Source: Alphaproteobacteria bacterium (GTDB taxonomy: Bacteria; Pseudomonadota; Alphaproteobacteria; Rs-D84; NBLK01). Taken from it: 37,834 nt of DNA. Below are positions 9,007-18,785 of the stretch, piece by piece. The position numbers were made by a program, and so were the translations under genes. The stretch lies in contig JAFGVS010000021.1 of the NCBI GenBank assembly GCA_016937865.1, forward strand, positions 1 through 37,834. The letters run 5' to 3'. A model generated the notes under the pieces. The model searched no databases. It was given only the letters and a program-made list of their open reading frames with translations, and was not told the DNA's origin. How positions within the stretch are numbered: the stretch's first letter is position 1; every line of letters starts with the position of its first letter.

Positions 9007-10383
9007 ATGTGGGGCGTCATCCTTAAATGGCTTTTACGAATTATTATTTCTTGGATAGTCCCGATTATCCTTGCCATTCTTCTTGCCCCAAAAGGCACAT
9101 GGGCGCCGGGGATGGATTTTGGAACCTGGTTCAGTCAATCTGCAGATTGTGTCATCGGCACGCCGGGATGCGACCTGACCAATCCTTCGATTTGTTGGGG
9201 ATGTGGCCTTTTTGGCAATCTTATCGACTTCTTTTCACAAGCGATTGGAAAATCTTTCGATTTTCTGGCCTCTGATTTAATTTTACTTATTTTATTTGGA
9301 ACGGCGATTTGGTTTGCGTGGTTTACGTTTTCCCAAATGAAAATTGATGGTGGCGTTGATGGCAAAAAATACTTACAAACCATTATTCGTCGTTTAGGCC
9401 GTGTTCTGATTATTATTTTTTTACTCGGTGGTTTTTCTGGCCTAACCGGCACCCATTGGATGCGACAAGCGGCACGTGGCATTATTGAGCCAATCTTTTC
9501 CATCCACACTGCTATTGTAACAGACATTCTACACATTGAAGATGGGTATTGTCCAGAAGCCACGCATGATCCAAAAGGGATTTTAACGGGTGAGGTCAAA
9601 TCCTCTTTATTATGTACAATGGGTGTCATGAACTTGCGCACCACAGGCGGACTTCAGGCCGGTGGTAACATGATGTTATATGGACAAGCTTTTGAAGGAA
9701 AAATTACCTGGCTGGCCGGCGCTTATGTTTTTGGGACGTTTTTGTTGTTCCATCTTATGATCCCGTTTTTGCTTTTGGATATTTTATTAACGATCATTAT
9801 TCCACTCTTCTTTTTACCTCTGATTTTAGCGGGCTATGCTTTTGCAGATTCCAGTCAATTATCCGGACATCTTTCAATGGCGATTAATATGATTATTAAA
9901 TCTGCCTTTAAAATGATTGCGCTGGCGGTCGCCTTCGTTTTCATTTATACGATCTATAGTGAAGTCGGCGATCGATATTATCCCGCCCCGCGTGATAATT
10001 TTTCCTATATTTTCCCTAATAATATTAGTGCAAAATCCGTTCAGCATACGCCGGGTCAAATTGAGCAAGATTTCAAAGCCTGTTATGCCTTGGCCGATGA
10101 TGCTTTTAAACGAGGCGATAATTTTTCCGCCAATGCGACCTTGATGCGTTGCGCCAAGAAAATTCCAAACCTTGAAGATTCAAGTGGGTGGATGGTCTTT
10201 TTACTTTTATTCGGTTTAATCCAAATTACCATGCCCCTTTTTGAACGTATTATGAGGGACATCGGTGGAATGGTTCAAGGGAACCAATTAGGCGTCGGTG
10301 AAAAGATTTATCAAGGCGCCAGAAACCTGTTTCAAAAAGGGATTGATTTAACAAAATCCTTCGCCTTGAAGAGGTTTAAATAA
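9007..10383 (+). CDS. VirB6/TrbL-like polytopic membrane protein, paralog 4
   Basis: Multiple TM segments, CWGC motif, loop Cys pair (GYC...LTGEVKSSLLC). Confidence 0.74.
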   Translation: MWGVILKWLLRIIISWIVPIILAILLAPKGTWAPGMDFGTWFSQSADCVIGTPGCDLTNPSICWGCGLFGNLIDFFSQAIGKSFDFLASDLILLILFGTAIWFAWFTFSQMKIDGGVDGKKYLQTIIRRLGRVLIIIFLLGGFSGLTGTHWMRQAARGIIEPIFSIHTAIVTDILHIEDGYCPEATHDPKGILTGEVKSSLLCTMGVMNLRTTGGLQAGGNMMLYGQAFEGKITWLAGAYVFGTFLLFHLMIPFLLLDILLTIIIPLFFLPLILAGYAFADSSQLSGHLSMAINMIIKSAFKMIALAVAFVFIYTIYSEVGDRYYPAPRDNFSYIFPNNISAKSVQHTPGQIEQDFKACYALADDAFKRGDNFSANATLMRCAKKIPNLEDSSGWMVFLLLFGLIQITMPLFERIMRDIGGMVQGNQLGVGEKIYQGARNLFQKGIDLTKSFALKRFK

Positions 10384-11612
10384 TGCTGAAATGTCTCCCT
10401 TTCTTTTTGTTGTTCTTTGGTATTTCTTTTCCGGCAATGGCCGAGCTTAGCTGGGCGGGACAGCTTGCTGAAACCTTGGTGAGCGTTAGTTCCACGCTTT
10501 CGCTAGAACTTTTTTTAACGCTTCAAAAATCTCTTTTTCCGGTTCTTATCGTTCTGTCTGTCTTTTGGATTGTGTTCTATATGATTTCTCTTTTTCTTTC
10601 TGAAAGCATGCCGCCTGCAACAGAAATCGCCAAAAATATTTTCCGTCGTGGATTGACGATTTCTGTCATGGCGGTCTTTTTCACCGTGGATCCTTCGTTC
10701 TTTTTTGATCTGACTATTACACCTTTAATTGACTTGGCTTTATCGTATGGCGGGGAAGTGATCGGCGCAACCGATCCAACTTTTTTCCAATGTATGGGGG
10801 ATATTTCTTTTTCAACAACACATGGGCTTTTTTCCCCAGAGCTACAAGCCCGTTTTGTTTGTATTTTAGAACATTTATATCGCAACTTGATGTTTGGCGT
10901 AGACATGGGGATTTGGCTTATTTTATCTGCGGCGCCGTCTATGATCTTGATGATCTTTTTCCCGCCAACTATTATGTACATTATATTGAAAATCATTTTT
11001 GCCATCATTTTAATTTACTCCTTCGCAAATCTGATGATTGATCTTTTATGGCGTTTTATTGACACCCTCTTTTCTTTTATCATTGGCGCCTTCCTGCTTC
11101 CTTTTGCTTTTTTGGGATGGGCCTTTGAAAATGAAGAATCAAAAATGCTCCCGAATACAGGCGGTTGGGCCAGTAAATCTACCGATCTATTTAAGCAAGG
11201 TGCGATTAATCTTATTTTTTGGTGTATTGCGGTTGCGTTTATTCAATATTTGTTCTTTGCGGTAATGGGCGAATTTTCTTTACCGTTTGGTGGCGAAACC
11301 GTAACGCCTGAAAAAATCATCAATCGACACCCTGCCTTTTTCAATGAAGACGGGAGTATTCGGGATGCTTTTATCGCTGAGATGGCGGGATCTTTCTTTA
11401 CCAATTTTAACAGTTGGGTTTTGTTAATTGCGGTTGCCTTGTTTGGATCCGACCTTGTTAAAAAGATCGAAGGCATGGCTCAAAAATTTGGTGGAACCGA
11501 TGGTGAATACTATACTGTTTTAAAACAAACTGGTAAAAATGTAGAAAAGTGGGGGCGTGGTCAGATTAAAAGTTTGAAAAGCTCTCTCCTTAAATGGAAA
11601 GGAGGAAAATAA
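10383..11612 (+). CDS. VirB6/TrbL-like polytopic membrane protein, paralog 5
   Basis: TAATG overlap with paralog 4; signal peptide; TPLIDLALSYG motif and loop Cys pair (FFQC...FSPELQARFVC). Confidence 0.75.
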   Translation: MLKCLPFFLLFFGISFPAMAELSWAGQLAETLVSVSSTLSLELFLTLQKSLFPVLIVLSVFWIVFYMISLFLSESMPPATEIAKNIFRRGLTISVMAVFFTVDPSFFFDLTITPLIDLALSYGGEVIGATDPTFFQCMGDISFSTTHGLFSPELQARFVCILEHLYRNLMFGVDMGIWLILSAAPSMILMIFFPPTIMYIILKIIFAIILIYSFANLMIDLLWRFIDTLFSFIIGAFLLPFAFLGWAFENEESKMLPNTGGWASKSTDLFKQGAINLIFWCIAVAFIQYLFFAVMGEFSLPFGGETVTPEKIINRHPAFFNEDGSIRDAFIAEMAGSFFTNFNSWVLLIAVALFGSDLVKKIEGMAQKFGGTDGEYYTVLKQTGKNVEKWGRGQIKSLKSSLLKWKGGK

Positions 11613-11614
11613 AC

Positions 11615-12391
11615 ATGAAAATTTGTTCCTTTAATGTAAATTCTGTGCGGGCACGTCTGGAAAATGTTTTAGAGTGGCTGCGTGAATCAGATCCAGATAT
11701 TGCGCTGCTGCAAGAATTAAAATGCCAAGATGAACAATTCCCGAAAGCGCTTTTTGAAGATGCCGGTTATAATGTCATCACACATGGGCAAAAAAGCTGG
11801 AATGGCATCGCGATTTTATCTAAATTTCAGATCGAAGATGTCGTAAAAAACATTCCCGGATACAACGATCCTTTTCACCATTCGCGCTATCTGGAAGCCT
11901 TTACAGGTGGTGTGCGCGTTGCATCAACCTATATGCCTAATGGCAACCCGATTGGCACCGCGAAATTTGAATATAAGCTGGATTGGATGCGGGCGATGGG
12001 CGATCATTTTAAAACGCTTTTGACCTATGATGAACCCATTGTTATTGGCGGAGATTACAATGTTATTCCACGGGATGTTGATGCAAATTTACCAGCAGCT
12101 TCGTTAAAAACAGAGGCTTGTGCCCAACCCGAAGTGCGTGAAATCTTTTATGATTGGCAAAAATTGGGCTGGACGGACGCGATGCGATTCTTAAAACCGG
12201 ACGACATTTATTATACGTATTGGGATTATTTCCGGGGCGGGTTTGAAAACAACCGCGGTATTTTGCTGGATTTCTTTTTCCTTAATCCAAAAGCCAAATC
12301 GATGTTGAAAGATGCGGGTGTCAATAAATCTATTCGCGAACGGGATAAGCCATCAGATCACGCCCCTATTTGGATGGTTTTGGATCTGTAG
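11615..12391 (+). CDS. xthA: Exodeoxyribonuclease III
   Basis: MKICSFNVNSVRARLENVLEWL, LLQELK, GGDYNVIP, SDHAPIWMVL are exonuclease III family motifs; ATG at 11615 after AAAGGAGGAAAA. Confidence 0.93.
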   Translation: MKICSFNVNSVRARLENVLEWLRESDPDIALLQELKCQDEQFPKALFEDAGYNVITHGQKSWNGIAILSKFQIEDVVKNIPGYNDPFHHSRYLEAFTGGVRVASTYMPNGNPIGTAKFEYKLDWMRAMGDHFKTLLTYDEPIVIGGDYNVIPRDVDANLPAASLKTEACAQPEVREIFYDWQKLGWTDAMRFLKPDDIYYTYWDYFRGGFENNRGILLDFFFLNPKAKSMLKDAGVNKSIRERDKPSDHAPIWMVLDL

Positions 12392-12450
12392 GAAATTAAT
12401 CTTATGTATACATTGTGGCCGTTACGCGGACATCATTTGATGGACCTCTA
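12389..12450. repeat. Intergenic structured repeat, copy C
   Basis: GGAAATTAATCttatg...GGCCGTTacGcGGACATCatttgatgGACC; matches the copies at 15.5 and 29.05 kb. Confidence 0.5.
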
Positions 12451-12456
12451 TTCTTC

Positions 12457-13524
12457 TTAGATCAAAAAGCCATACATTTGGGCGATAACAATACCGATGA
12501 ACCCCGCGAAAAGCATTCCCAATAAAATTGCATGAAATCGCTTTAAATTTTTTGCAAATAAAAATAGCCCCAGTGCAATGCTGGTAATCATAATTAATGC
12601 AATTTCCAATGTCAGCAAGCTGTTTAAAAGTGTTCCACCAAATGTAATTGGGGCCACAAAAGAAACATACAGTAATGCTGGCAAGCCTAGTCCAATACAA
12701 ATATCAAATACATTTGATCCTAAAGCATTGGCCAACGAATCCTCTACCCGGCCGCCCAAAGCGTCCCGCACAGACAAAACGGTGTCTGGCACGGACGTTG
12801 CCGCTGCGGCCAACAACACCGCCGTAAAGTAAGGTGAAATTTGAAAAACATCCGCCAAGTGATAACAACTTTCCACCAAGAAATGACATGAAACCCCCGT
12901 TCCCAAAATCGCAAAAAATGCAACTTTCAGCGCAATCGCTGTTGTCATTTCTCCCTTGCCTTTTAAGAAGAAATTGGCGAAATTTAGCTTTAGCAAATCC
13001 CCCCAACTATTCGTTTTTTCCGTTTTTATAAACATATATTCTTCGACTTTTCCACCGCGACTCGCGAAATAAAGCGTAATGGCATATAAGGCATAAATCG
13101 CCACCAAAAGTCCCATTAAAGCCGGCGTTAGAACGCCTTTCCACAGGCAATATAAAAAGAAAAACTCTGCAAATAACAGAAATACGCCATCGCGAATCAT
13201 GACCCGTTTATCTGTTTTTAAGCTGCGACGATGCCGAATCAAAAAGGCAAAAATGGCTAAACATGGAATGACCGCAATATTAAAAACGGCGCTCCCCGCG
13301 GTCGTTCCCACCCCAAAGGCAAATCCTTCTTTATCCGCAAATAAAAATAAAGATAAAAAGGCCGTAAATAATTCAGGTAACGAACTGCTGATCGCATTGA
13401 GCGTTGCCCCACGGACACCCGCGGACATAAACCGCCCAAGATAGAGGGATGCTTTTTCAAATTGTGTTGAAAAATGATAAATTAAAAAACAGGAAAATGT
13501 AATTCCTAAAAGTGAGATAAGCAT
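12457..13524 (-). CDS. CaCA-superfamily sodium/calcium exchanger-like membrane protein
   Basis: Two alpha-repeat-like signatures: NAISSSLPELFTAFLSLFLF...GTTAGSAVFNIAVIP and AAAATSVPDTVLSVRDAL...ANALGSNVFDICIGLGLP. Confidence 0.87.
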   Translation of the reverse strand: MLISLLGITFSCFLIYHFSTQFEKASLYLGRFMSAGVRGATLNAISSSLPELFTAFLSLFLFADKEGFAFGVGTTAGSAVFNIAVIPCLAIFAFLIRHRRSLKTDKRVMIRDGVFLLFAEFFFLYCLWKGVLTPALMGLLVAIYALYAITLYFASRGGKVEEYMFIKTEKTNSWGDLLKLNFANFFLKGKGEMTTAIALKVAFFAILGTGVSCHFLVESCYHLADVFQISPYFTAVLLAAAATSVPDTVLSVRDALGGRVEDSLANALGSNVFDICIGLGLPALLYVSFVAPITFGGTLLNSLLTLEIALIMITSIALGLFLFAKNLKRFHAILLGMLFAGFIGIVIAQMYGFLI

Positions 13525-13536
13525 TCATATTCCTTT

Positions 13537-15492
13537 TTACGCTAACGTATCGATTTCCTTGACGAACTGTGCGTTTTCAACAATAAAGCGACGGCGTTCT
13601 TCCGCATGTTTCCCCATCAAACTTTCGACGAGCTGGCGTGTTTTTTCCGCATCTTCCAAATCTTCTTCGGTGCGTTTTGGAATCACGATACGAAGCAATT
13701 GACGCGTTGTTGGATTCATCGCGGTTTCTTTTAACTGATCGGCGCGCATTTCACCCAATCCTTTAAAGCGAGACACATCCGGTTTTTTGCCTTTGAATAC
13801 CGTGCGCAGCAGCTCATCTTTAGCGGCATCATCAAATGCATATTCTGTGCGTGTTTTGTGTGCGATTTTATATAATGGTGGCAACGCCAAGTATAGATGC
13901 CCCTTTAAAACGAGCTCTGGCATTTTTTGATAAAAGAACGTCATTAACAAGGCTGCAATATGCGCCCCGTCAACGTCCGCGTCGGTCATAATAATCACAC
14001 GATCATAACGCAACCGATCGATTTCAAATGTTTTCCCGGAACCCGCACCCAGGGCTTCAATCAAATCGGATAATTCTTTATTGGCGGCAAATTTTTCATT
14101 TGTTGCATTGGCAACGTTCAATACTTTTCCACGCAAGGGCAAAATCGCCTGTGTTTCCCGGTTCCGGGCCTGTTTTGCCGTTCCGCCCGCAGAATCCCCT
14201 TCCACGATAAAGATTTCAGTTCCGTCGCGACTTTTTTTCGAACAATCCGTTAATTTTCCCGGCAAACGCAAGCGTTTTGTTGCGGTTTTCCGCGCTGTTT
14301 CTTTTACTTTCCGGGCCCGCAAACGGGTTTCGGCATTCTCAATACAGCTCTCTAAAAGCAATGTTCCGGCTTTTACATCTGCGGTTAAATAATGATCAAA
14401 ATAATCCCGCATCGCATTTTCAACCAGGCGAGTCACTTCCGTTGAAGACAGTTTATCTTTGGTTTGTCCTTGGAATAATGGCGTTTTGTAAAACACGGAA
14501 ATTAAAACACAGGCGTCGCGTAAAATATCATCGGAAGTTAGCATCGCTAATTTTTTATTGCCAATCATCTCGCCGAAGTTTTTTAATCCTTTGAGTAAAA
14601 GCGCGCGCAACCCAGATTCGTGGGTTCCCCCTTCTAAGGTTGGAATTGTATTACAGTATGAATTTAAAAATCCGTCGGCATTATCCCGCCAGCCAATGGC
14701 CCATTCCACACGTTCACCATCATTGCCATTCATATTTGCAACACCAGAAAAGTTTGTTGGCAATAATCGTTTGTCTTGTGGCAAAACCTCTTCTAAATAA
14801 TCTGCAATCCCTTCTTTGTAATGAAAGGTCTTTTTTTCTGGGACTTTATCTTCTTCTGTTAAAACTTCGGCATCACACGACCAATGGATTTTAACCCCGC
14901 GGGAGAGAAAGGCTTTTGAACGTGCCATTCGGAATAGACGTGTTGGTTTAAAGCGTATTTCGTCGCCAAAAATTTGTGTATCTGGGACAAACGTGACGGT
15001 TGTGCCCGTACCTTTTTTAGGCTCGATTTGTTCAAGTTTCGTTTGTGGAATTCCACGTGAAAATGTTTGGCGATACAAGAATCCATCTTTTGTCACTTCG
15101 ACAATTAATTCAGAAGAAAGGGCGTTCGTGACCGAGCTCCCCACCCCGTGCAAACCACCGGATGTATTATAGGCTTTATTTGAGAATTTTCCCCCAGCAT
15201 GCAGGGTACAAAAAATAACTTCGAGTGCGGATTTGTCCGGAAATTTTGGATGCGGATCGATTGGAATTCCACGTCCATTATCTTTGATTGTTAGGCGGTT
15301 TCCTTTGTCTAAAGAAATGTGAATTTCAGATGCGAATCCAGCCACCGCTTCGTCGATCGAATTGTCGATGATTTCGGTTGCCAAGTGGTGATAAGCGGAT
15401 TCGTCCGTTCCCCCAATATACATCCCTGGGCGATGACGGACGGGTTCTAAACCTTCTAATACTTCAATATCTTTTGCTGAATAAGTGTTCAT
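13537..15492 (-). CDS. parE: DNA topoisomerase IV subunit B
   Basis: GHKL ATPase and toprim motifs: VRHRPGMYIGGTDESAYHHLATEIIDNSIDEA, GGLHGVG, EGDSAGGTAKQARNRETQAILPLRGKVLNV, MTDADVDGAHI. Confidence 0.95.
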   Translation of the reverse strand: MNTYSAKDIEVLEGLEPVRHRPGMYIGGTDESAYHHLATEIIDNSIDEAVAGFASEIHISLDKGNRLTIKDNGRGIPIDPHPKFPDKSALEVIFCTLHAGGKFSNKAYNTSGGLHGVGSSVTNALSSELIVEVTKDGFLYRQTFSRGIPQTKLEQIEPKKGTGTTVTFVPDTQIFGDEIRFKPTRLFRMARSKAFLSRGVKIHWSCDAEVLTEEDKVPEKKTFHYKEGIADYLEEVLPQDKRLLPTNFSGVANMNGNDGERVEWAIGWRDNADGFLNSYCNTIPTLEGGTHESGLRALLLKGLKNFGEMIGNKKLAMLTSDDILRDACVLISVFYKTPLFQGQTKDKLSSTEVTRLVENAMRDYFDHYLTADVKAGTLLLESCIENAETRLRARKVKETARKTATKRLRLPGKLTDCSKKSRDGTEIFIVEGDSAGGTAKQARNRETQAILPLRGKVLNVANATNEKFAANKELSDLIEALGAGSGKTFEIDRLRYDRVIIMTDADVDGAHIAALLMTFFYQKMPELVLKGHLYLALPPLYKIAHKTRTEYAFDDAAKDELLRTVFKGKKPDVSRFKGLGEMRADQLKETAMNPTTRQLLRIVIPKRTEEDLEDAEKTRQLVESLMGKHAEERRRFIVENAQFVKEIDTLA

Positions 15493-15504
15493 GTCGTATT
15501 CTCT

Positions 15505-15622
15505 TGGAAATTAATCCTGGCTGTGTAATTTGCCGTTTAGCGAACATCCTTCGACGTACCTAATGTACGTCTTCGTTCTAAAACGACAATTTCCGCTAGC
15601 CATCACCATGTGCTTGCGCACA
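15505..15622. repeat. Intergenic structured repeat, copy A, with long imperfect palindrome
   Basis: TTGGAAATTAATCCTGGCTGTgTAATTtGCCGTT...; perfect GACGTAC-CTAAT-GTACGTC hairpin (15553-15571) inside an imperfect inverted repeat spanning about 15519-15601. Confidence 0.65.
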
Positions 15623-15694
15623 TTTTAATTTCACTTTGTTTGTAGATTGTGATTTTTTCTTCGTGGAATACTATATTGTGAACAAATGATGAAA

Positions 15695-16411
15695 TCAAGA
15701 AGAGAATCTTTCTTTGAGCGTGTTCAGTAGAAAAGCACGGTTGTCTTTTTTATAGGGGATTGGTTTTTTGAACTCTATTATCGCGGTGCCCGGTTTTTTG
15801 AAGAAAGCATTTTTGCCCCAGACATGTCCCGTTTTGATTTTAACAGGACAGACTTCTGTTTTTGTTTCTTCTTGCATTACGGCGATTCCCGATCCCATTC
15901 GACCGAGTTGTCCAACCGGACAGCGAGTTCCCTCTGGAAAAATAGCCACAGAAATACCTTGTTCCAATTTTTCTTTTGTTTTTTCTTGGATTTTTAAAAG
16001 CGCCCGACGTCCCATCGCGCGGTTAATGCCAATATGCCCGATTTTCATCAAAGCCAATCCAAAAATCGGTAGATAAAAAAGCTCTTTTTTCAACACGAAA
16101 ATCACCTCTTTCACATACAATTGAAAGACTATCGTTTCTAATGCAGATTGATGGTTGAGCGCGAAAAGAACCGGTTCTTTTGGCGGTTTTCCTTTTACAA
16201 GGATTTTAATTCCAACAATCCATCGAAGTAAAAACCGGACGCCATACCCCCAAACTTTACTATACATCCGCAAATATTTTGAAGGGAAAATCAACAGGAC
16301 GATTTCTGGTAAAAAAGACAAAATTATCCATATCAAAAGGCAGAAATTAAAAAGCAAGGATCGCAGAAACAACACTAAATGTTTCCTTTCATCCCCACAA
16401 CACGATGCCAT
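15695..16411 (-). CDS. plsC: 1-acyl-sn-glycerol-3-phosphate acyltransferase
   Basis: PlsC motifs NHQSALET and FPEGTR with an N-terminal TM segment. Confidence 0.9.
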   Translation of the reverse strand: MASCCGDERKHLVLFLRSLLFNFCLLIWIILSFLPEIVLLIFPSKYLRMYSKVWGYGVRFLLRWIVGIKILVKGKPPKEPVLFALNHQSALETIVFQLYVKEVIFVLKKELFYLPIFGLALMKIGHIGINRAMGRRALLKIQEKTKEKLEQGISVAIFPEGTRCPVGQLGRMGSGIAVMQEETKTEVCPVKIKTGHVWGKNAFFKKPGTAIIEFKKPIPYKKDNRAFLLNTLKERFSS

Positions 16412-16920
16412 ATCGTTGCCAAAACATATTTGGTATATTCTTTAAATAAAAATAACACGCTTTTGTTTTCTATCCCTTTAACCGGGTGCCAACAAATATC
16501 GTAATTTTTTAATACGGCATTAAAGACGACTTGGGATCGGAGCATGTGATAGTCTGATGTAATAATATACAGCGATGAAATATTTGGTGTCCGTACTAAC
16601 CATTGTGCTGTTTCATGTGCATTGCCAATCGTATCAAAAGCACGCCGCCCCAAGACGATGTTATCTTTGGCGTGCTTTGGGCTTTTGTTAAATAATTCTG
16701 TGGCCCGTTTAGAGGTTTGAATCCCTGAAATAAACAAAACAGACCCACGACCCTTTTTCAAAAGGTTTAAACCTTCGTCAACACGACCTTCGTCCCCGGT
16801 TAAAGCGACCAAGGCATCTGTATGTCTTTTACATGGTTTGAAAGACTTACTTTTTCCCAGAAACCACAAAAATCCTGTTATATAAAATATACAAAATATA
16901 ATAAAGCCTCTACGCATCAT
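16375..16920 (-). CDS. YdcF/ElyC/SanA family (DUF218) protein
   Basis: DALVALTGDEGRVDEGLNLLKKG, LFISGI, DTIGNAHETAQWL, IITSDYHMLRS motif series; start overlaps the ftsX stop. Confidence 0.85.
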   Translation of the reverse strand: MMRRGFIIFCIFYITGFLWFLGKSKSFKPCKRHTDALVALTGDEGRVDEGLNLLKKGRGSVLFISGIQTSKRATELFNKSPKHAKDNIVLGRRAFDTIGNAHETAQWLVRTPNISSLYIITSDYHMLRSQVVFNAVLKNYDICWHPVKGIENKSVLFLFKEYTKYVLATIWHRVVGMKGNI

Positions 16921-17810
16921 ATCGTTCTCTTTAAGGTTCTATGCACGGTCACCCAAGATGTAATCGTACATAATATTGCCGCGATAAATGGTAAGACGAA
17001 TAACACCGCTTTGTCTGGGGTATCCAAATAAAGCAAAGATAAAAGGCCGCTTTGTGTTTCACGCGCCATGCGTAGAAGCAAATTAAAAAGAGGCAAAGCA
17101 ATTATCAATCCGATAAAACCACCAACCAAAGTGAGCATCGTGTTTTTCATCATCACGATTTTAGCCACAAATGAATCATAGGCCCCCATTTGATGGAGCA
17201 AACCTAAAATGTCCCTATGGACAGATAATGAAGTCCTTGTTGCGTACACAATCATCCCTGCGTTTGCCCCTAATACAAAAAACAAAATCAAAAAGGCCAG
17301 AGATCTAAATGTTCGTGCGATCTGTGTGATTTTATCTAACCAATCTTCGTGGCGCTCCATCCGGAAAGACGAATCGACTTTTTTAATTTTATTTAGCAAA
17401 TCATAATAGTTTTCGTCCGTAAATCCTGTCGCCGTTTTGACTTCGATCATTGTTGGAAACAATGTTTTATCCAAGGCTCGTTTTGTCCCAATCCATGGAG
17501 CCAAAAGTGTACGAATTGTTTCTTCTGGTAGCGGACGCACATTTTTGATTTTAGGTGTTGTTGCCAATAAAGAAACAACCTTGCTGGTTCTGGCCTCTAA
17601 TTCTTTTTGTGGATCTGCGTCCGTATCATAATGTGGAATTAATTGGAGGGACATTGATTGTTCGACCGTTACATGCCAACTTTTTAAGGCATGATTAATA
17701 GATAAGACGCTTGCTAAAAGAAGTGTGGCAAAGAAAACCGTGAAGGCTGCCATAAGAGGCAAAAAGCGGTGATTGAAATCAGATGAAAATAAGTTCGCCC
17801 CTCTAAACAT
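16917..17810 (-). CDS. ftsX: Cell division protein FtsX (ABC transporter permease)
   Basis: Four TM segments with a large extracytoplasmic loop; directly follows and overlaps ftsE. Confidence 0.88.
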   Translation of the reverse strand: MFRGANLFSSDFNHRFLPLMAAFTVFFATLLLASVLSINHALKSWHVTVEQSMSLQLIPHYDTDADPQKELEARTSKVVSLLATTPKIKNVRPLPEETIRTLLAPWIGTKRALDKTLFPTMIEVKTATGFTDENYYDLLNKIKKVDSSFRMERHEDWLDKITQIARTFRSLAFLILFFVLGANAGMIVYATRTSLSVHRDILGLLHQMGAYDSFVAKIVMMKNTMLTLVGGFIGLIIALPLFNLLLRMARETQSGLLSLLYLDTPDKAVLFVLPFIAAILCTITSWVTVHRTLKRTI

Positions 17811-18567
17811 CTAATCCCCCTTTTCTGTCTCCTTTATCAAATAGCGTCCAGACACTCCCCGCCCCATATTTCGTCAACTGCCCATCTTCCAAATGCAATC
17901 GCGGGTGCGCAAACGTGTTTACCAAATCCGTGTTATGTGTCGCGACAATTACGGTTGTGCCATATTTATTAAGCTCCCCAAATAAATGAAGCAAGCGTTG
18001 CGCCATACGCGGATCAACGTTTCCAGTTGGTTCATCTGCAATTAAAATATCAGGTTTATTTACAATGGCACGGGCAATTGCCACGCGTTGTTTTTGTCCA
18101 CCGGAAAGTGTTTCCGGGGTATGTTGCATATGCGTTCCTAACCCAACCCAATGCAGCAAACTTGGCACATTCTTTTCAATATATTTTTCAGAGCGCCCTG
18201 CGATTCGCAAAGACAAAGCGACATTATCAAAAACAGACAGTGTATCAATAAGACGATAGTCTTGGAAAACAACCCCAACACGACGGCGGACCTTGGCCAT
18301 AGCATCCCGGTTTCCATAATGTAAATCATGTCCAAATAGTTTGATATAACCCCGTGATGGCGGGTGTGCCATGTATAAAAGCTTTAAGAGTGTCGTTTTT
18401 CCAGCACCACTTGCCCCCGTCAGAAAGTAAAATTCCCCACGATTAATGGATAAATTAATATCCGACAAGACCTCTTCTCCGGCATCATATCGCATCCCTG
18501 TATCAAACAGTTCAACGATTGGATGTGGGGTTCCTGTGGTGGTTGAAAATAGCGTTGTCTTCTCCAT
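17803..18567 (-). CDS. ftsE: Cell division ATP-binding protein FtsE
   Basis: Walker [10 protein letters not shown], signature [16 protein letters not shown], Walker [13 protein letters not shown]; FtsE-like [17 protein letters not shown]. Confidence 0.92.
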   Translation of the reverse strand: MEKTTLFSTTTGTPHPIVELFDTGMRYDAGEEVLSDINLSINRGEFYFLTGASGAGKTTLLKLLYMAHPPSRGYIKLFGHDLHYGNRDAMAKVRRRVGVVFQDYRLIDTLSVFDNVALSLRIAGRSEKYIEKNVPSLLHWVGLGTHMQHTPETLSGGQKQRVAIARAIVNKPDILIADEPTGNVDPRMAQRLLHLFGELNKYGTTVIVATHNTDLVNTFAHPRLHLEDGQLTKYGAGSVWTLFDKGDRKGGLDV

Positions 18568-18628
18568 AGAATAAGAATTTACCGTCTAAGTCGCACAGAG
18601 TCAATTAGTGATTTATTTTTATTTAAGT

Positions 18629-18655
18629 TAAAAAAAGCACGCTGTTGCGTGTTTG
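18629..18655 (-). terminator. Probable Rho-independent terminator
   Basis: Minus strand: CACGC-aaca-GCGTG hairpin followed by a T-run; downstream of the 92-aa gene. Confidence 0.5.
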
Positions 18656-18785
18656 GGTATTTACCGTTCTTTTTCGGATGATTTGTTTTGAACTTCGGTA
18701 AAAAACACTAAAGAAAGTCGGATACGTTTTAATTCTTTTTACGTATGATCATTTTGATTTTTAGATAGAATTATACCCATCGTTA

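Noticed and set aside
9135-9644. 169-aa minus-strand ORF inside VirB6-like paralog 4
   Set aside because: Antisense shadow of a membrane-protein gene; no recognisable domain.
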